Shown here in pieces: positions 10,975-21,893 of a DNA stretch of 64,000 bases; position 1 is the first letter of the stretch; the number at the start of each line of letters is the position of its first letter. The stretch is from Labia minor (lineage: Eukaryota > Arthropoda > Insecta > Dermaptera > Spongiphoridae): NCBI GenBank assembly GCA_963082975.1, contig OY720345.1, positions 14,286,491-14,350,490 on the forward strand, written 5' to 3'. The notes under the pieces are model-generated. The model had not been told where the DNA came from. It was given only the letters and a program-made list of their open reading frames with translations, and did not search any database. Position numbers and translations under genes: made by a program.

Positions 10975-11170
10975 AGGGCTTGTTGTCTGCTTGTTAGTGT
11001 ATGTGGTTGTGGATGTGTGTGTGTGTGTGTGTGAGTGTGGAGCCGCCGCCGTTGGCCGGCGCCACTTTGGCGCCGAGACAGGTGCGTCCCCGGAGACGGA
11101 TATGGAACAGACGAAAGAGAGAGAAAGAGACCCTCGGACACAAATTATTTTTAGAGGGTCCATCCTATCT
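10975..11170. other. GC-rich island, possibly unique DNA
   Basis: A TG run (about 11013-11038) is followed by a GC-rich block of ordinary complexity with GAGCCGCCGCCGTTGGCCGG, TTGGCGCC and CGTCCCCGGAGACGG, containing several CpG. It is an outlier in this AT-rich window. The frames over it are Thr/His or Val/Cys repeats from the TG run and do not look coding. It could be a promoter, 5' exon or conserved non-coding element; nothing here decides between them. Confidence 0.4.
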
Positions 11171-12174
11171 CTCTTTCTCTCCAGGAGAAAAATTCTATTA
11201 ATTCTATTAATTTATTTCTTTTTTTTTTGTTTTTTACCCTTAACTTAAAAATTAAAAATATAATTATTCTTCTTTTTCAATTGTTTTCTCATAAAAAAAA
11301 ACAAAAAAATTGCTACAAATTATTTTTATTTTTTATTTTTTTTGTTCTTTTAAATGATATATATATCCTTAAGTTAATTATTATTATTTTTTTTTATAAT
11401 CTAATTAAAAATAAAACAAAAGTTAAGAATATTTCAATTTGGTTTTGAATTTAAATTAAAATTTTAATAAATTTAGAGTCCAAATAATTTAGTTTGAAAT
11501 CTGTTATATCTATGAGTATTAAAAAAATTATTATTATTTGGATAAATTATAATGTTTAATATTTACGCCTAATTGACGACAACCAGCACAACTTTTTTAT
11601 TTTGTTTTTGTTTTAATGGTTAAACGAGATAAAAGGGGGAGGAGTACTAATATGAGATCATTTTAGCTAGTTTCAATGAATGTTTAGAATAAATTTAAAT
11701 CTTTTGAAATACAAATTATTACTTAAATAGAAAGAATCTTTCTTCTTTTCTTGTATTTTTATCATACATTATTAATTTTAAAATAAACATAATAATATTT
11801 AGGTATAAGATTTAAATATTTTTTCTTCTGTTTTGTCTATGTAATTTAATTAATTAATTGATTGTTTTTAATTTCATTTCAAATAAAATATATTTTTTCG
11901 ATTCGTTTTCCATATTTAAATCTCATATTTTATGTTTTGATCGAAAAAGAGGGGAATAGTGAGCTACCATATTAAACCAATTTTTATGAAATATGGTACA
12001 CCAGTTCTAATGCTAATTAAATGAAAAAGAACGGCAAATCATCATTCAAAATAACGATTAATGAATGAATGAATGAATGGAAAACCAGTTCTTATTTTTT
12101 TTTCTCTCTTTCTCTCTCTCCTTTCTCAACACCGCCTTTAACAAATGCAATAATAATTTTTTTGTTTTATCCAT

Positions 12175-12176
<2 letters not shown>

Positions 12177-12221
<45 letters not shown>
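12177..12221. repeat. (TA)n microsatellite
   Basis: About 22 uninterrupted TA units, one of the longest in the window. The Tyr-Ile repeats in overlapping frames come from this run and are not protein-coding. Confidence 0.95.
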
Positions 12222-12223
<2 letters not shown>

Positions 12224-12435
12224 CTTGAAAATTTGTCGGTCTTTAATTGCCGATTTGATTTTAAAAAACGGAAGAATCGATTGGTTTGTTTCGATTGTTT
12301 TCAGATCATCAATTGAACCGCTTTCATAGGAATTTTTTTCAAACCACTACCTCCCACCCACCTAACTATCTTAATTAAAAAACAAAAAAAAATATATTTT
12401 AATTTTAATTATTTTATTTTTAAGTGAAATATAAT

Positions 12436-13009
12436 TTTTACCGACCGACGATAGTAAGGGAGGTATTGGTTTCATACCAAATTTCACATGTGGAGATTTT
12501 TACATATCTTCACGAATCATGCATTTTCTTAACCGAAAAAAAGTATTTTTAGCATCATCACGAATTTTGATAAAATTTGGTATATTTACTTAATGCATCA
12601 GTATGAAGAATTGATCAAGTTTTGGTGTATATCCGGAATAGCATTACCGATCGACGTTAGGAAGAGATGGGTTATTTTCACACCAAATTTCAGATGAGGA
12701 GATTTTTTGCCTACCTCCACGAATCATGTACTTTTTATTGATTTCATCCTCGGGAAAAATCATCTTTATTAGTTTTTTCTTAATTTAAAATGATATGACG
12801 TCACCCAGCCCTTCATAACTTTACAGCCAGCACCTCCTTATATATTATAAATAAAATAAAATTAAAAATATTTATGTTATATCCATATCTGTTTTTTTAT
12901 TGCATTAATAGATATATTAAAATTATTTGAAATTGTTTCTGTAGCTGGAAATTAATTTATTTCAAACCGTTGTTCGGTTCTGTGCCTGGCCACAGGTCAA
13001 CTTATTTGT
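12436..13009 (-). mobile_element. Family C copy, microsatellite block deleted
   Basis: Read on the minus strand it runs from GTTGACCTGTGGCCAGGCAC, through the subterminal motif (here ACCGAACAACGG), to the 3' end CGTCGGTCGGTAAAAA. It keeps both tandem copies of the 3' module. The CATGATGTCTGTCCG microsatellite segment is missing: TTTTTAGCATCATC runs straight into ACGAATTTTGAT. One CRE-like TGACGTCA remains at 12796-12803. Confidence 0.9.
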
Positions 13010-14084
13010 CTTACATTATATTATTTTATTATTAGTTTTTTGTTAATATTCTATTGAAAAAATATTTTTTTAAAATAAAATTTTTTATAAAAATAAAATT
13101 TCTTCAATTTATGTGTGAAATATTTTTCCAGATTATTCTAATTTTTTTGTTTTCTTTTTTTTTTTGTTAATTAATATGACAATTATGACAATTTCAATTA
13201 ACTTTATAATAAGATATCAATAAATGAAATAAATTAAATTTTAATTTATCAATCCAACCCTTTCTCACTCAATTCAAAATCTCACTCATCTCATTCATTC
13301 AAATTAAACCAATTCCTTTTAATATCTATTCTCTCCTAATTCCTTCACCTATCTCGTATATTATTTTGACTTTTCGACTCCCAAATTGGTCTCATTTTCA
13401 AAAGAGTTTTTGAAAAATAAATTTTAAGATTATTAGTATAAGAAAATCCAGAGAATTTCTCTAATCAAAAATCTCTTGAAAAGGACGTCAAAATAGGCGC
13501 CGAAACGCTGAGATTCCAATTTCATTAAACAACCCGAAAACAACTCGGAATTAACTTTTCATTTAAGTATTTATGTAAAATTAGTTATAATTAATAATTT
13601 ATTCATATCCAGAATATTTAATATGACTTTAAGCAAGAATAATCTTTTCTTTTCCCATCGATCGATTATCTATATAAGAAAATAATAAACAGCAAGAGAG
13701 TGAAAAAGAGAGAAAGAAAAAGAGACTTCAAAAGAAGCCGATGGCCAGAGGTCAGTACCTTTAAACACGAAACATCTTCTCAAAGATAAAAACAAAAACA
13801 TCTATAATTCTTTATGAATACAATTTAAATATATATTATTAAATTTTAAATGATCCTTAATATGAATAATTGTTTTTTTAGATATTTAAAGAATTTTTAC
13901 TATTAAAAAAATTTAAATTACAAAAAAAAAAAATCATTCATTCAAAATAAAGAAATAATTTAATAAGATTATCAATTTATTAAAAAATTAAATACATTAA
14001 ATTTCAAATAATAAATTTTAAACTTTGTGGTACTTTGAATTCTGTATAAAATTCATATAAAATTATATAATTATATATATTAAT
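13010..14084. other. AT-rich non-coding stretch
   Basis: No gene. A short patch at about 13480-13560 (GACGTCAAAATAGGCGCCGA and onward) has higher GC and looks different from its surroundings, but I cannot assign it. Confidence 0.5.
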
Positions 14085-14573
14085 TGTAATATTAAAATAA
14101 AAATAAATAAACCAATTATTTTGCCGGTTGTATTATATGGGTGTAAGGCAGGGTCTATGACCTTAGGTGACGAGAGTAGATTTAGAGTATTTGAGAATAG
14201 GATTCTGCGAAGCATTTATGGACCAAAGAAAGATGAGGTCACCGGGGAATGGTGGAGACTGCATAACGAGGAATTGCATGATCTCTATGCATCTCCAAAT
14301 ATAATTAGAATTATAAAATCGAGAAAGCTGCGATGGACAGGACACGTGGCTAGAATGGTTGAGAAAAGAATGGCGAAAACTATATTGAGGGGAAACGCCC
14401 GCTTGGAAGACCAAGGACGCGGTGGGTAGATAATGTAGGAAGGGATGCGAGAGAGATGGGAGAGGGTAGGGAATGAAGGCTTGTAGCTCAGAATAGGGAT
14501 ACTTGGAGAAGTGTCATTGCTGCGGCCAAGAACTTTCGAGTTCCGTAGAGCCATAGAGATATAGTTAGATAGA
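14085..14573 (+). mobile_element. Non-LTR retrotransposon 3' end, 5'-truncated
   Basis: Same element as 3530-4170, opposite orientation and better preserved. A 102-residue frame (14121-14429) reads MPVVLYGCKAGSMTLGDESR, VFENRILRSIYGPKKDEVTG, LHNEELHDLYASPNIIRIIK and RKLRWTGHVARMVEKRMAKT. This is the conserved tail after the RT core in insect endonuclease/RT elements. A frameshift near 14420 leads to a remnant ending AKNFRVP (about 14545). It is missing EN and the RT catalytic core, so it is dead. No clear target duplication. Confidence 0.92.
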
Positions 14574-14987
14574 ATTGAATTATTAAATAGAAGAAAAACC
14601 ATTAAGTAGAAAAATGTATTCTTTGCACTTGATATGTTTATAATTATGATTCATTAAATATATTAAAGTTATATTATTTATCTTTGTATATTGAAAATGT
14701 ACATAGGATGAATGGTATTCTTGAAATGTTTCCATTTTACTCGTTTTATTAGAAATTATTGAATATTAATATAAGGTTATATTATATAGATTTAATAGAA
14801 AAATATAATTAAATGAAACCTTATATATATAGGACCTGGTTCGACAAGCGCAGCTCGGTACTTTAAGAAAATTATTTCTTATGAACTATGAATATTTAAG
14901 GTTATGATTATTATTTAAAATAAATAAACAACAAAATATATGAAACAAATTCAAATAATTTAAAAGAACATAAATTAAAAAATAAAA
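14574..14987. other. AT-rich non-coding stretch
   Basis: Nothing recognised. A short patch of higher GC, GGACCTGGTTCGACAAGCGC, lies near 14832. Confidence 0.5.
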
Positions 14988-15518
14988 TCTGGGGTGTCTC
15001 CACTCGACTATCTCGCAAATTCGAATTGGATTAAATAACATAATATATAATATTTAAATTAAATTAATTAAATTATAAATTAAAATTAATAAATAATATT
15101 TATTAAACCAGCGCTTGTTTGGCTCTTTGTTGATGGCACCACGTCATGTGTTGGCGCGTGAGATTTGCAGTGTTAAAAAATTAATTCTATATATAGCAGT
15201 TTTATATAATTTTTAATCATGTGAAAAATTATCAAACATATCTTTATTTTTACGGTCACTTTAGAGGAAAAAAATCAAAACGTTGTAGGTAATTAATGAC
15301 CATCTTCCGGTTGGGCTACATTTCTCAAAAGTTGATAGAAAACTACAAATTTTGAATAATGCCCATATACCAAATTTCATTATTCTAGCTCACTTCGTTT
15401 TTGCTTAATCTTGTCTACATACACACACACACAGACATTTTTCTCAACCTTAGTGAAAATGATTCAGGAACCTTCAAAACGTATAAAAACATCAAAATCT
15501 CAACATCGATAAATAGTA
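14988..15518 (+). mobile_element. Family A copy, 3' hairpin missing
   Basis: Has the 5' end (CTGGGGTGTCTCCACTCG), the subterminal GACTATCTCGC, the TATATATAGCAG block and the CA microsatellite near 15420. It stops after CTCAACATCGATAAATAGTA, so the 3' hairpin is lost. The block TCTGGTACTTTCAGCGATTC present in most copies is also deleted. Confidence 0.9.
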
Positions 15519-15615
15519 AGTATTAATGCACCGAAAGACAGAATAGTATGGCCTGTGGATATAACATAATATTTATATATTTCAAAATTTGTTTTTATTT
15601 ATATTTATATTATTT

Positions 15616-15895
15616 TGTATTTAAGGAAGCGCTGGCCGGCGTTGCCCGACGCCATTTTTTTTTATTATTAAAATTCCTATTCTAAATTAAGAAAAAACTA
15701 ACAAAGATGATTTTTTCCGAGATTGAAACCAATACAGATGGATTTTTCTTTATAAATATTATCTATGGGGGGGGGGGGGTGAATTTTTAAAAAAAACCTT
15801 TGAGCGGTTTAATATCTCAAAAATTCAAATATATATCTTATATACAATTTTAGCTAGCATAATTAGATTAGATAAGATAAGATATATATATACTT
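15616..15895 (+). mobile_element. Family D repeat (shares a block with family C)
   Basis: Contains GCGCTGGCCGGCGTTGCCCG, then TAAATTAAGAAAAAACTAAC AAAGATGATTTTTTCC, which matches the middle of family C. After that it diverges into its own sequence (CTTTGAGCGGTTTAATATCTC, TTTTAGCTAGCATAATTAG) shared with 38105-38385. It carries a 13-base G tract at 15767-15779. Ends are not defined by any visible duplication. Confidence 0.65.
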
Positions 15896-16129
15896 ATTTA
15901 ATAATTTATATCCATCCAAAATATTAGATCATAAATCTATCAACGGTTCATTCAAGTTTTAACTATTTTCTATCTCTGTTTTGTGCTTTTCTCATTATAT
16001 TTTTCATTTTTTTTCTCTCTCTCTCTATTCTACACTCTTTTTTCTTCTCCCCCCCCTCTATTATACTAGGCACCTCTTGGTCAATGCCACGTTTGTCGGC
16101 ACTTTTGTTTCAACTCACTATTATATATT

Positions 16130-16173
<44 letters not shown>

Positions 16174-16624
16174 TATTCACAGTCAGTCATTTTAAGAGAA
16201 TTCCAGTTAATGAATTAGCCAGTGTAGCAGTGTGTTGATATCGGATGTGGCAAGTAGCGTGCTAGTAGAAGAGGTGAAAGGTGGTGTGGAGAGTGGAGTG
16301 GAGGGCGTTATACCCACGACAAGCAACCAGGCGGTTTTGCTTCAAAAAACGATCATCCATCTTCTTTCCCCTCCCCCCCCCCACACTTCTATCTCTCTTC
16401 ATTCATTCTATATCCCTTTTAAAAAATCTTAAAGAGATCAAATATAACGAAAATACATAATTCGTAATTCCATATAACTAAATAAAATATACAGGGTGTT
16501 CATTTCAAACTTGGCAGTGTTGCCATCCAAGAAAATTAGAAATTAAGAGATTAAAGAGTTCAATAAATTATTAATAAATTATGGAATTGTAGTAGACCAT
16601 TTTCATGAATTAAAAATAAAATTA
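15896..16624. other. Non-coding stretch with one half-element end
   Basis: Holds a TA run (16135-16169), a patch of ordinary complexity at about 16190-16340 (GTGTAGCAGTGTGTTGATAT and onward) and a C tract near 16373. At 16492, ACAGGGTGTTCATTTCAAAC resembles one end of a terminal-inverted-repeat transposon, but no matching second end is visible. Confidence 0.45.
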
Positions 16625-17260
16625 AACCGACCGACGGTTTGAAATAAATTGATTTCCAGATACAGAAACAATTTCAAATAATTTTAATATATATATTAAT
16701 GTAATAAAAAACAGATAGAATGGATAGAACATAAATATTTTTAATTTTATTTTATTTATAATATATAGCTGAGGTAGCCGGCGTTGCCCGTGATCATAAT
16801 ACGGAGGCTGTGACGTCATGAAGGGCTGGGTGACGTCATATAATTTTAAATTAAGAAAAACATAATGAAGATGATTTTTCCCGAGGATAAAACCAATACA
16901 TTCGTGGTGATATGTAAAAAAATCTCCTCATGTGAAATTTGGTGTGAAAATAACCCTTCCTTTCCTATCGTCGATCGCTAATACTACCACTTCCGGTTTC
17001 CGGATTTGCACCAAAAGTTGATCAATTCATCCCACTGATGCATTAAGTAAATATAACAAATTTCATCAAAATCGGTTGAGCCGTTCAGGCTGTACACATC
17101 TATACGGACGGACGGACGGACAGACGGACGGACAGACATCATGCTAAAAATACTTTTTTCTGTTAAGAAAATGCATGATTCGTGGAGATATGTAAAAATC
17201 TCCACATGTGAAATTTGGTGTGAAAACAATACCTCCCTTACTATCGTCGGTCGGTAAAAA
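16625..17260 (+). mobile_element. Family C copy, near full length (reference copy)
   Basis: In 5' to 3' order: subterminal CCGACCGACGG; an AT-rich block; GAGGTAGCCGGCGTTGCCCG; two CRE-like TGACGTCA palindromes 20 bp apart (16811, 16831); a first 3' module ending CCTATCGTCGATCGCTAATA; ACTTCCGGTTTCCGG; AAATTTCATCAAAATCGGTT; a GGAC/GACA microsatellite (about 17105-17138); and a second 3' module with GTGGAGAT-ATGTAAAA-ATCTCCAC, ending CTATCGTCGGTCGGTAAAAA. The 5' motif is the inverted complement of the last 11 bases before the A's, as in families A and E. The leading GTTGACCTGTGGCC seen in other copies is absent. Non-coding; a non-autonomous Helentron is my best reading. Confidence 0.85.
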
Positions 17261-17369
17261 TTATCATTATTGAGATTTTCCAAATATAAAACCTTATTTT
17301 TTTCCAATTTCAATTCACAATAAGATAACATATTCATAGCTTTCTATAACATTTTTTTTAAATAAAAAT

Positions 17370-17485
17370 CTGGAGTGTCTCCACTTGACTATCTCACAAA
17401 TTTGAATTGGATTAAATAACATATATTAATTTAAATTAAAATAAATTAATTAAATTATAAATTAAAATTAATAAATAATATTTAT
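17370..17485 (+). mobile_element. Family A 5' fragment
   Basis: Only the 5' end (CTGGAGTGTCTCCACTTGAC) and the AT-rich block to AATAATATTTATCTA are present. The break falls before CCAGCGCATG, the same place where the copy at 9036 begins. Confidence 0.85.
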
Positions 17486-19000
17486 CTAATTAATCTGATG
17501 ATTGAGGCTGATGATTTTTAATAAGGTTTTTGATATCACAGATTCAAATTTTGATTAATAATTAATTTCACTATATTCGCTTATGATAATGTAACTAATA
17601 AATATTATCAAATATATAATTATATTTTATACAAATTATTGGAAAATATTAATTAGTAAAAAATTTATCTCAATCAAAAAAAAACTATTTAAGTTAAATG
17701 ATATTTTATTTAGATTGAAAATTTAAAACAAAAAATTCTAAATGGGAAATTCCTTAAAAATTCCTTACATCATGGACGTTCATATAACTATATATAAAAG
17801 TGTAATAAATATAATTTTAATATATAAGTACTTATACTAAATGGATACTAACAAGATCCATTGCTAAATGTTTGTATTTATTTTTTATTTCATTTTAATT
17901 TCGTAAAGAATTCCTTTAGTTTTTTTTTAATAATAAATGAATGAGGAAATTTCGTCCTCGTGCCCTAATAACCACCTCAGGTTCTGTCGACCCTATTCAA
18001 AGCTCTATAGATCTCTATGGGGTCCACTTGGACCTCTTGGGAATCCGTGATATATAGTAAATAAATTTTAAACAAATTTAGTTAATACTTGATGATTTTT
18101 ATTGTTTTTTCCTACTCTATTTCTAAAGCATGTAGTAGTAATATAAAATACATATTATCCATAGTAATTGAAAAGTGGATCTCCATGTAAAGATGATATA
18201 ATGATGATCTTTAAAGAAAAAAAAATGGAATGAGGATAATTTTACTATTACTAAGCAATTGTTTGGGTCGCAATTTGAATAGGCAAATAGCAAATGGAAA
18301 TCAATAAAAATGATAGGTTCCGATCAAATTATTTATTCATAGTCAGGGATTTTTTTTTCCTACTTAACTCCGATCCAATTGGGTGGTCCTTCATTTTCTC
18401 CCTCCCCCAAAAGATTGGAAAAAAATTTAAAATTAAAGCAACTTATTTAATTTGAAATTTCCGGTTAAATCTAAAATTAACTTTGTCACCCTTGACAAAC
18501 TTACATGGACGTATTTATAGGTATATATAGGTATATAATATCAATCATTTTCGATCGTTTCATTTAAATAGAGAAGTGGCAGAAGCCAATTTAAATGGAA
18601 TCTAATGGAAGGTTAAATTAGTTCATTAAAGAGCATGTGACATATTGGCTTCCATCTTCCCTCCCTTATTATACCCCTGCAGGTCAAAGTCCTATCTCTT
18701 CTTCATTTTCAATATAATTTCAATTCAATTAAACTCAACTTTTTCCTATATTATAATTAGTATCGTTTAAATAACTAAACTTTAAACTACAATTCATTAT
18801 AATTATTATATTTAATAGTAAGACAAAGTTTTTTTGTCAAGATCAACTCTACCAAAAAAATTAGAAATAAAAATTACAATTAAAATAATTAACTTGAAAT
18901 CATTTGCCTAATCATGTATTCTATTTAGTCATGCTAAATAGAATTTTTGTGATTTTTCCTTTACTTAAACAACATTCATCTCAAGATTCTTTACATTAAG
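17486..19000. other. AT-rich non-coding stretch with small unique-looking patches
   Basis: No gene. About 17940-18055 (TTTCGTCCTCGTGCCC, CCACCTCAGGTTCTGTCGAC, GATCTCTATGGGGTCCACTT) has ordinary complexity and no second copy in the window. Another such patch lies at about 18600-18700. These may be host DNA. Confidence 0.5.
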
Positions 19001-19614
19001 CTGGAGTGTCTCCACTCGACTATCTCGCAATTTGAATTGGATTAAATAACATAATATATTATATTTAAATTAAATTTAATTAATTTTAAATTATAAATTA
19101 AAATTAATAAATAATATTTATTAAACCAGCGCATGTTTGGCTCTGTGTTGATGGCACCACGACACGTGTTGGCGCGTGAGATTTGCAGTGTTAAAAATTT
19201 AATTCTGGTACTTTTTCAGCGATTCAATCAAGCTGAAATTCTATATATAGCAGTTTTATACAATTATTAATCTTGTGAAAAATTATCAAACATATATCTT
19301 TATTTTTTAGGTTATTTTAGAGGAAAAAAAAATCAAAACGTGGTAGGTAATGACCCCCTTCCGGTTGAGCTACATTTCTCAAAAGTTGATAGAAAACTAC
19401 GAATTTTGAATAATGCCCGTATACTAAATTTCATGATTCTAGCTTAAACCATTTTTGCATAATCTTGTCTACATACATACACACACACATACACACAGAC
19501 ATTTTTCTCAACCTTAGTGAAAATGATTCAGGAACCTTCAAAACGTATAAAAACATCAAAATATCGACAAAAATTTTCGTGATCCCAATACTATCTCTGG
19601 CGAGAAAGTAAAAA
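19001..19614 (+). mobile_element. Family A copy, essentially full length
   Basis: Complete from CTGGAGTGTCTCCACTCG to the 3' hairpin ACTATCTCTGGCGAGAAAGT, where one hairpin arm has a T-to-A change. Microsatellite at about 19468-19500. The segment TCTCGACATCGAAAA has a small deletion. Confidence 0.93.
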
Positions 19615-19855
19615 TTGAATATAGGGTGTGGGGGAGGGTATGAAGAGAAACAGAAGATAGGTTTTGGTTAGTGTGAATAGCAGCATTATTTAATATCAAA
19701 TTTGTTTGAAATAGTGGTCACTTTAACTCTATTGAACCAAGTTATTATACGGTAAAAAAGCTCTGCTCGTCCAGAATTTTAGTAACGTTTTGCCCTTACA
19801 TTACTAATCAGATAAAATAATATTGTGATCCTTAGGAATTCATCGACTAGAATAA

Positions 19856-21304
19856 ATATGCTACATTCCCATATTCTTCTCTTATATATTTTTTTACCTA
19901 CCTACCTACCTACTCATTCTCTATAATATTATATTTATATATGTTACGGTAAATGTACACTCTTGGGAAATGTATACATTTTCCGGTAAATGTGTACATT
20001 TCCCAAGAGTGTACATTTACTGTAACAAAAGTTAGGTATAAGTAAACTGAATATAATGTATATGTACATTTCCCGGCAAATGTGTACACCTGCCTTTACG
20101 TTTTGGTAAATGTATACTCTTACCTTCGTATTTTAAGGAAAGGTGGAATACAAGTAAATTAAAAATGTTGTTGCAGTAAAAAAAATTTTATTTAAATAAA
20201 CATAATATATGGTAATTATACAGGAGACGGGCCCAACAAGGTAGGTGGTTGAAACTTACTTTGAGGTGTTCCTTGAATGATTCTGAACAACTTTATGTGC
20301 AAGATCTCTTTTATTTTAATTAATAAAAAGTAATTAATTAGACAGTGTATTCCTCCTATATGAATGCTCTGTGGGTGACATTTTGACTATGTTTTCTCTT
20401 TTTTATCTCTATCAGTACGTGTAACTTACCTTGAAAAAAAAAATTTAGAATTCAAGCTGCTGTTTATCCAACTTGCAAAAATATAATCTCATCTAAACAG
20501 AGATACCCACCACCTTGCTCCCACCGAAAAGTCGTTGTAGGAATTCAACGTCGGGATAAGTTGCAAGTCGTTGATGAAATCCAACGTCGAGAAAGAATAC
20601 AAGTTGCTATATGTACTCGATTTCGTATTTTGTATGCTCACATTTACCAAAACGACATGGTCATTGTGAATTCAATGTACATTTCCCTTATTTGAAATTG
20701 TAAATGTTAGTTGAATGCACATTACCCAAATGAGGAGGCTAATGTGCACATTTACCGCAATATCTACTTTTACCGTAACATAGATATTAAAAGAAAACGT
20801 AAAAATTAATTTTTGGAATTAAACTTTTTGCCCCTTTAGTTTCTACTTTTCATAATATTGAATAAATAAATTAATTAATTTTAATTTTAATAACTCCCAA
20901 TAATAATTGTTAAAATATAAAATTTCATATTTTTATTGAATAAAATTAAATTAATTTATTGAAAAAGTATTCATTTTAATTCAATTTTAATGAAATTATT
21001 AAATCACATTTATTTAATAACGACACAAAGGGTGTATATAGTATCTGCGGTGCCTTTAATTATAAATAAAATAAAAAAAAGTATTGAAAAGTTTATTTGG
21101 AATAACATATTACCATTTTTTATCATTTAAATATATGATATATTTACGTTTCTTTGAATGTTTTGTTAATGATTAGTTAAAAAATTTCGATTTATTGATA
21201 TTTTGATCTCGATATTTCGGTGCTAGTTTCAGTGCTCTAGGACGGTGTATAATGGATGGACCTTTTTAAAGAATTAAGTTCATCAATGCACATTTATCTT
21301 GACA
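19856..21304 (+). repeat. Left arm of a large inverted repeat
   Basis: Pairs with 21894-22425 in inverted orientation. Matching blocks in order: TTATATATTTTTTTACCTAC (about 19885) and the CTAC run; then, after an 841-bp insert, AAAAGAAAACGTAAAAATTA to TTTTGTTAATGATT (about 20790-21180), where I see only scattered differences over about 390 bp; then AAGTTCATCAATGCACATTT to CTTGACA (to 21304). About 90 bases at 21190-21280 are absent from the right arm. No coding content was recognised. Confidence 0.9.
19941..20781. mobile_element. 841-bp insert with ATGTTACGGTAAA ends, unclassified
   Basis: Interrupts the left arm of the inverted repeat; the right arm lacks it. Ends are ATGTTACGGTAAA and TTTACCGTAACAT. 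The first 87 bases form a near-perfect hairpin: TTACGGTAAATGTACACTCT pairs with its inverse ending near 20027. Variants of GTACATTTACC or GGTAAATGTGTAC recur in both outer thirds (19945-20115, 20636-20765). Inside, two imperfect direct repeats (AAGTCGTTG...AACGTCG) lie in an open stretch at about 20500-20695 reading VVVGIQRRDKLQVVDEIQRR, of unknown meaning. I cannot name a transposon class. Confidence 0.65.
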
Positions 21305-21578
21305 ATCCATGTCCCATGTGATGCAAAATTGACTTTTAATCAATTCAAAACACAATCAAAGTAGGAAAATTGCTTCGAAAATTTGTTAAAATGTATTCAT
21401 GATGTTGGAGAATATTTTGAAAAACAATTTCATTAAGAGCTATTTGTTTGTTTGATTTTTTTGTTGATTATAAGTTCCGCAAAATATAAATACCAAACCT
21501 GGTACAATACATATAGAAAAATACAATTTTTGTTAATATATGTAAAAAGATTATACTTATAAGATTATTTTACTTTAT

Positions 21579-21888
21579 ACTATCTCGCCAGATTTTCGAT
21601 GTCGAGATTTTGATGTTTTTATACGTTTTGAAGGTCCCTGAGTCATTTTCACTAAGGTTGAGAAAAATCTCTCACTGTGTGTGTGTGTGTGTGTAGACAA
21701 GATTACTCAAAACTGGTTTGAACTAGAATCATGAAATTTGGTACAAGGGCATTATTCAAAATTCGTAGTTTTCTATCAACTTTTGAGAAATGTTGAGAAA
21801 GTCCGTTTTCATTTTTTTTTCCTCTGAACTGATCATAAAAATAAAGTTATATGTTTGATAGTTTTTCACATGATTAAAAATTGTATAA
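21579..21888 (-). mobile_element. Family A 3' fragment in the loop of the inverted repeat
   Basis: Covers the 3' end (ACTATCTCGCCAG on the plus strand, first hairpin arm lost) to TTAAAAATTGTATAA, and stops five bases before the right arm starts. GT-type microsatellite at about 21675-21695. The 5' half is missing. Confidence 0.88.
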
Positions 21889-21893
21889 TTGTA

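Larger units (their letters stand above)
9762..12435. other. AT-rich non-coding stretch with simple repeats
   Basis: No gene. Contains TA runs (10037-10062, 12177-12221), a ten-base G tract near 10457, a long A run near 10656-10680, an ATGA repeat near 12060 and CT-rich patches. The one GC-rich island is listed separately at 10975-11170. Confidence 0.6.

Noticed and set aside
10849..11248. Frames of 66-104 residues on both strands
   Set aside because: Thr/His and Val/Cys runs come from a TG microsatellite. The GC-rich island itself is kept as a candidate non-coding feature.
16492..16620. ACAGGGTGTTCATTTCAAAC as the end of a transposon
   Set aside because: No inverted partner or target duplication is visible downstream or upstream, so only one end could be claimed.
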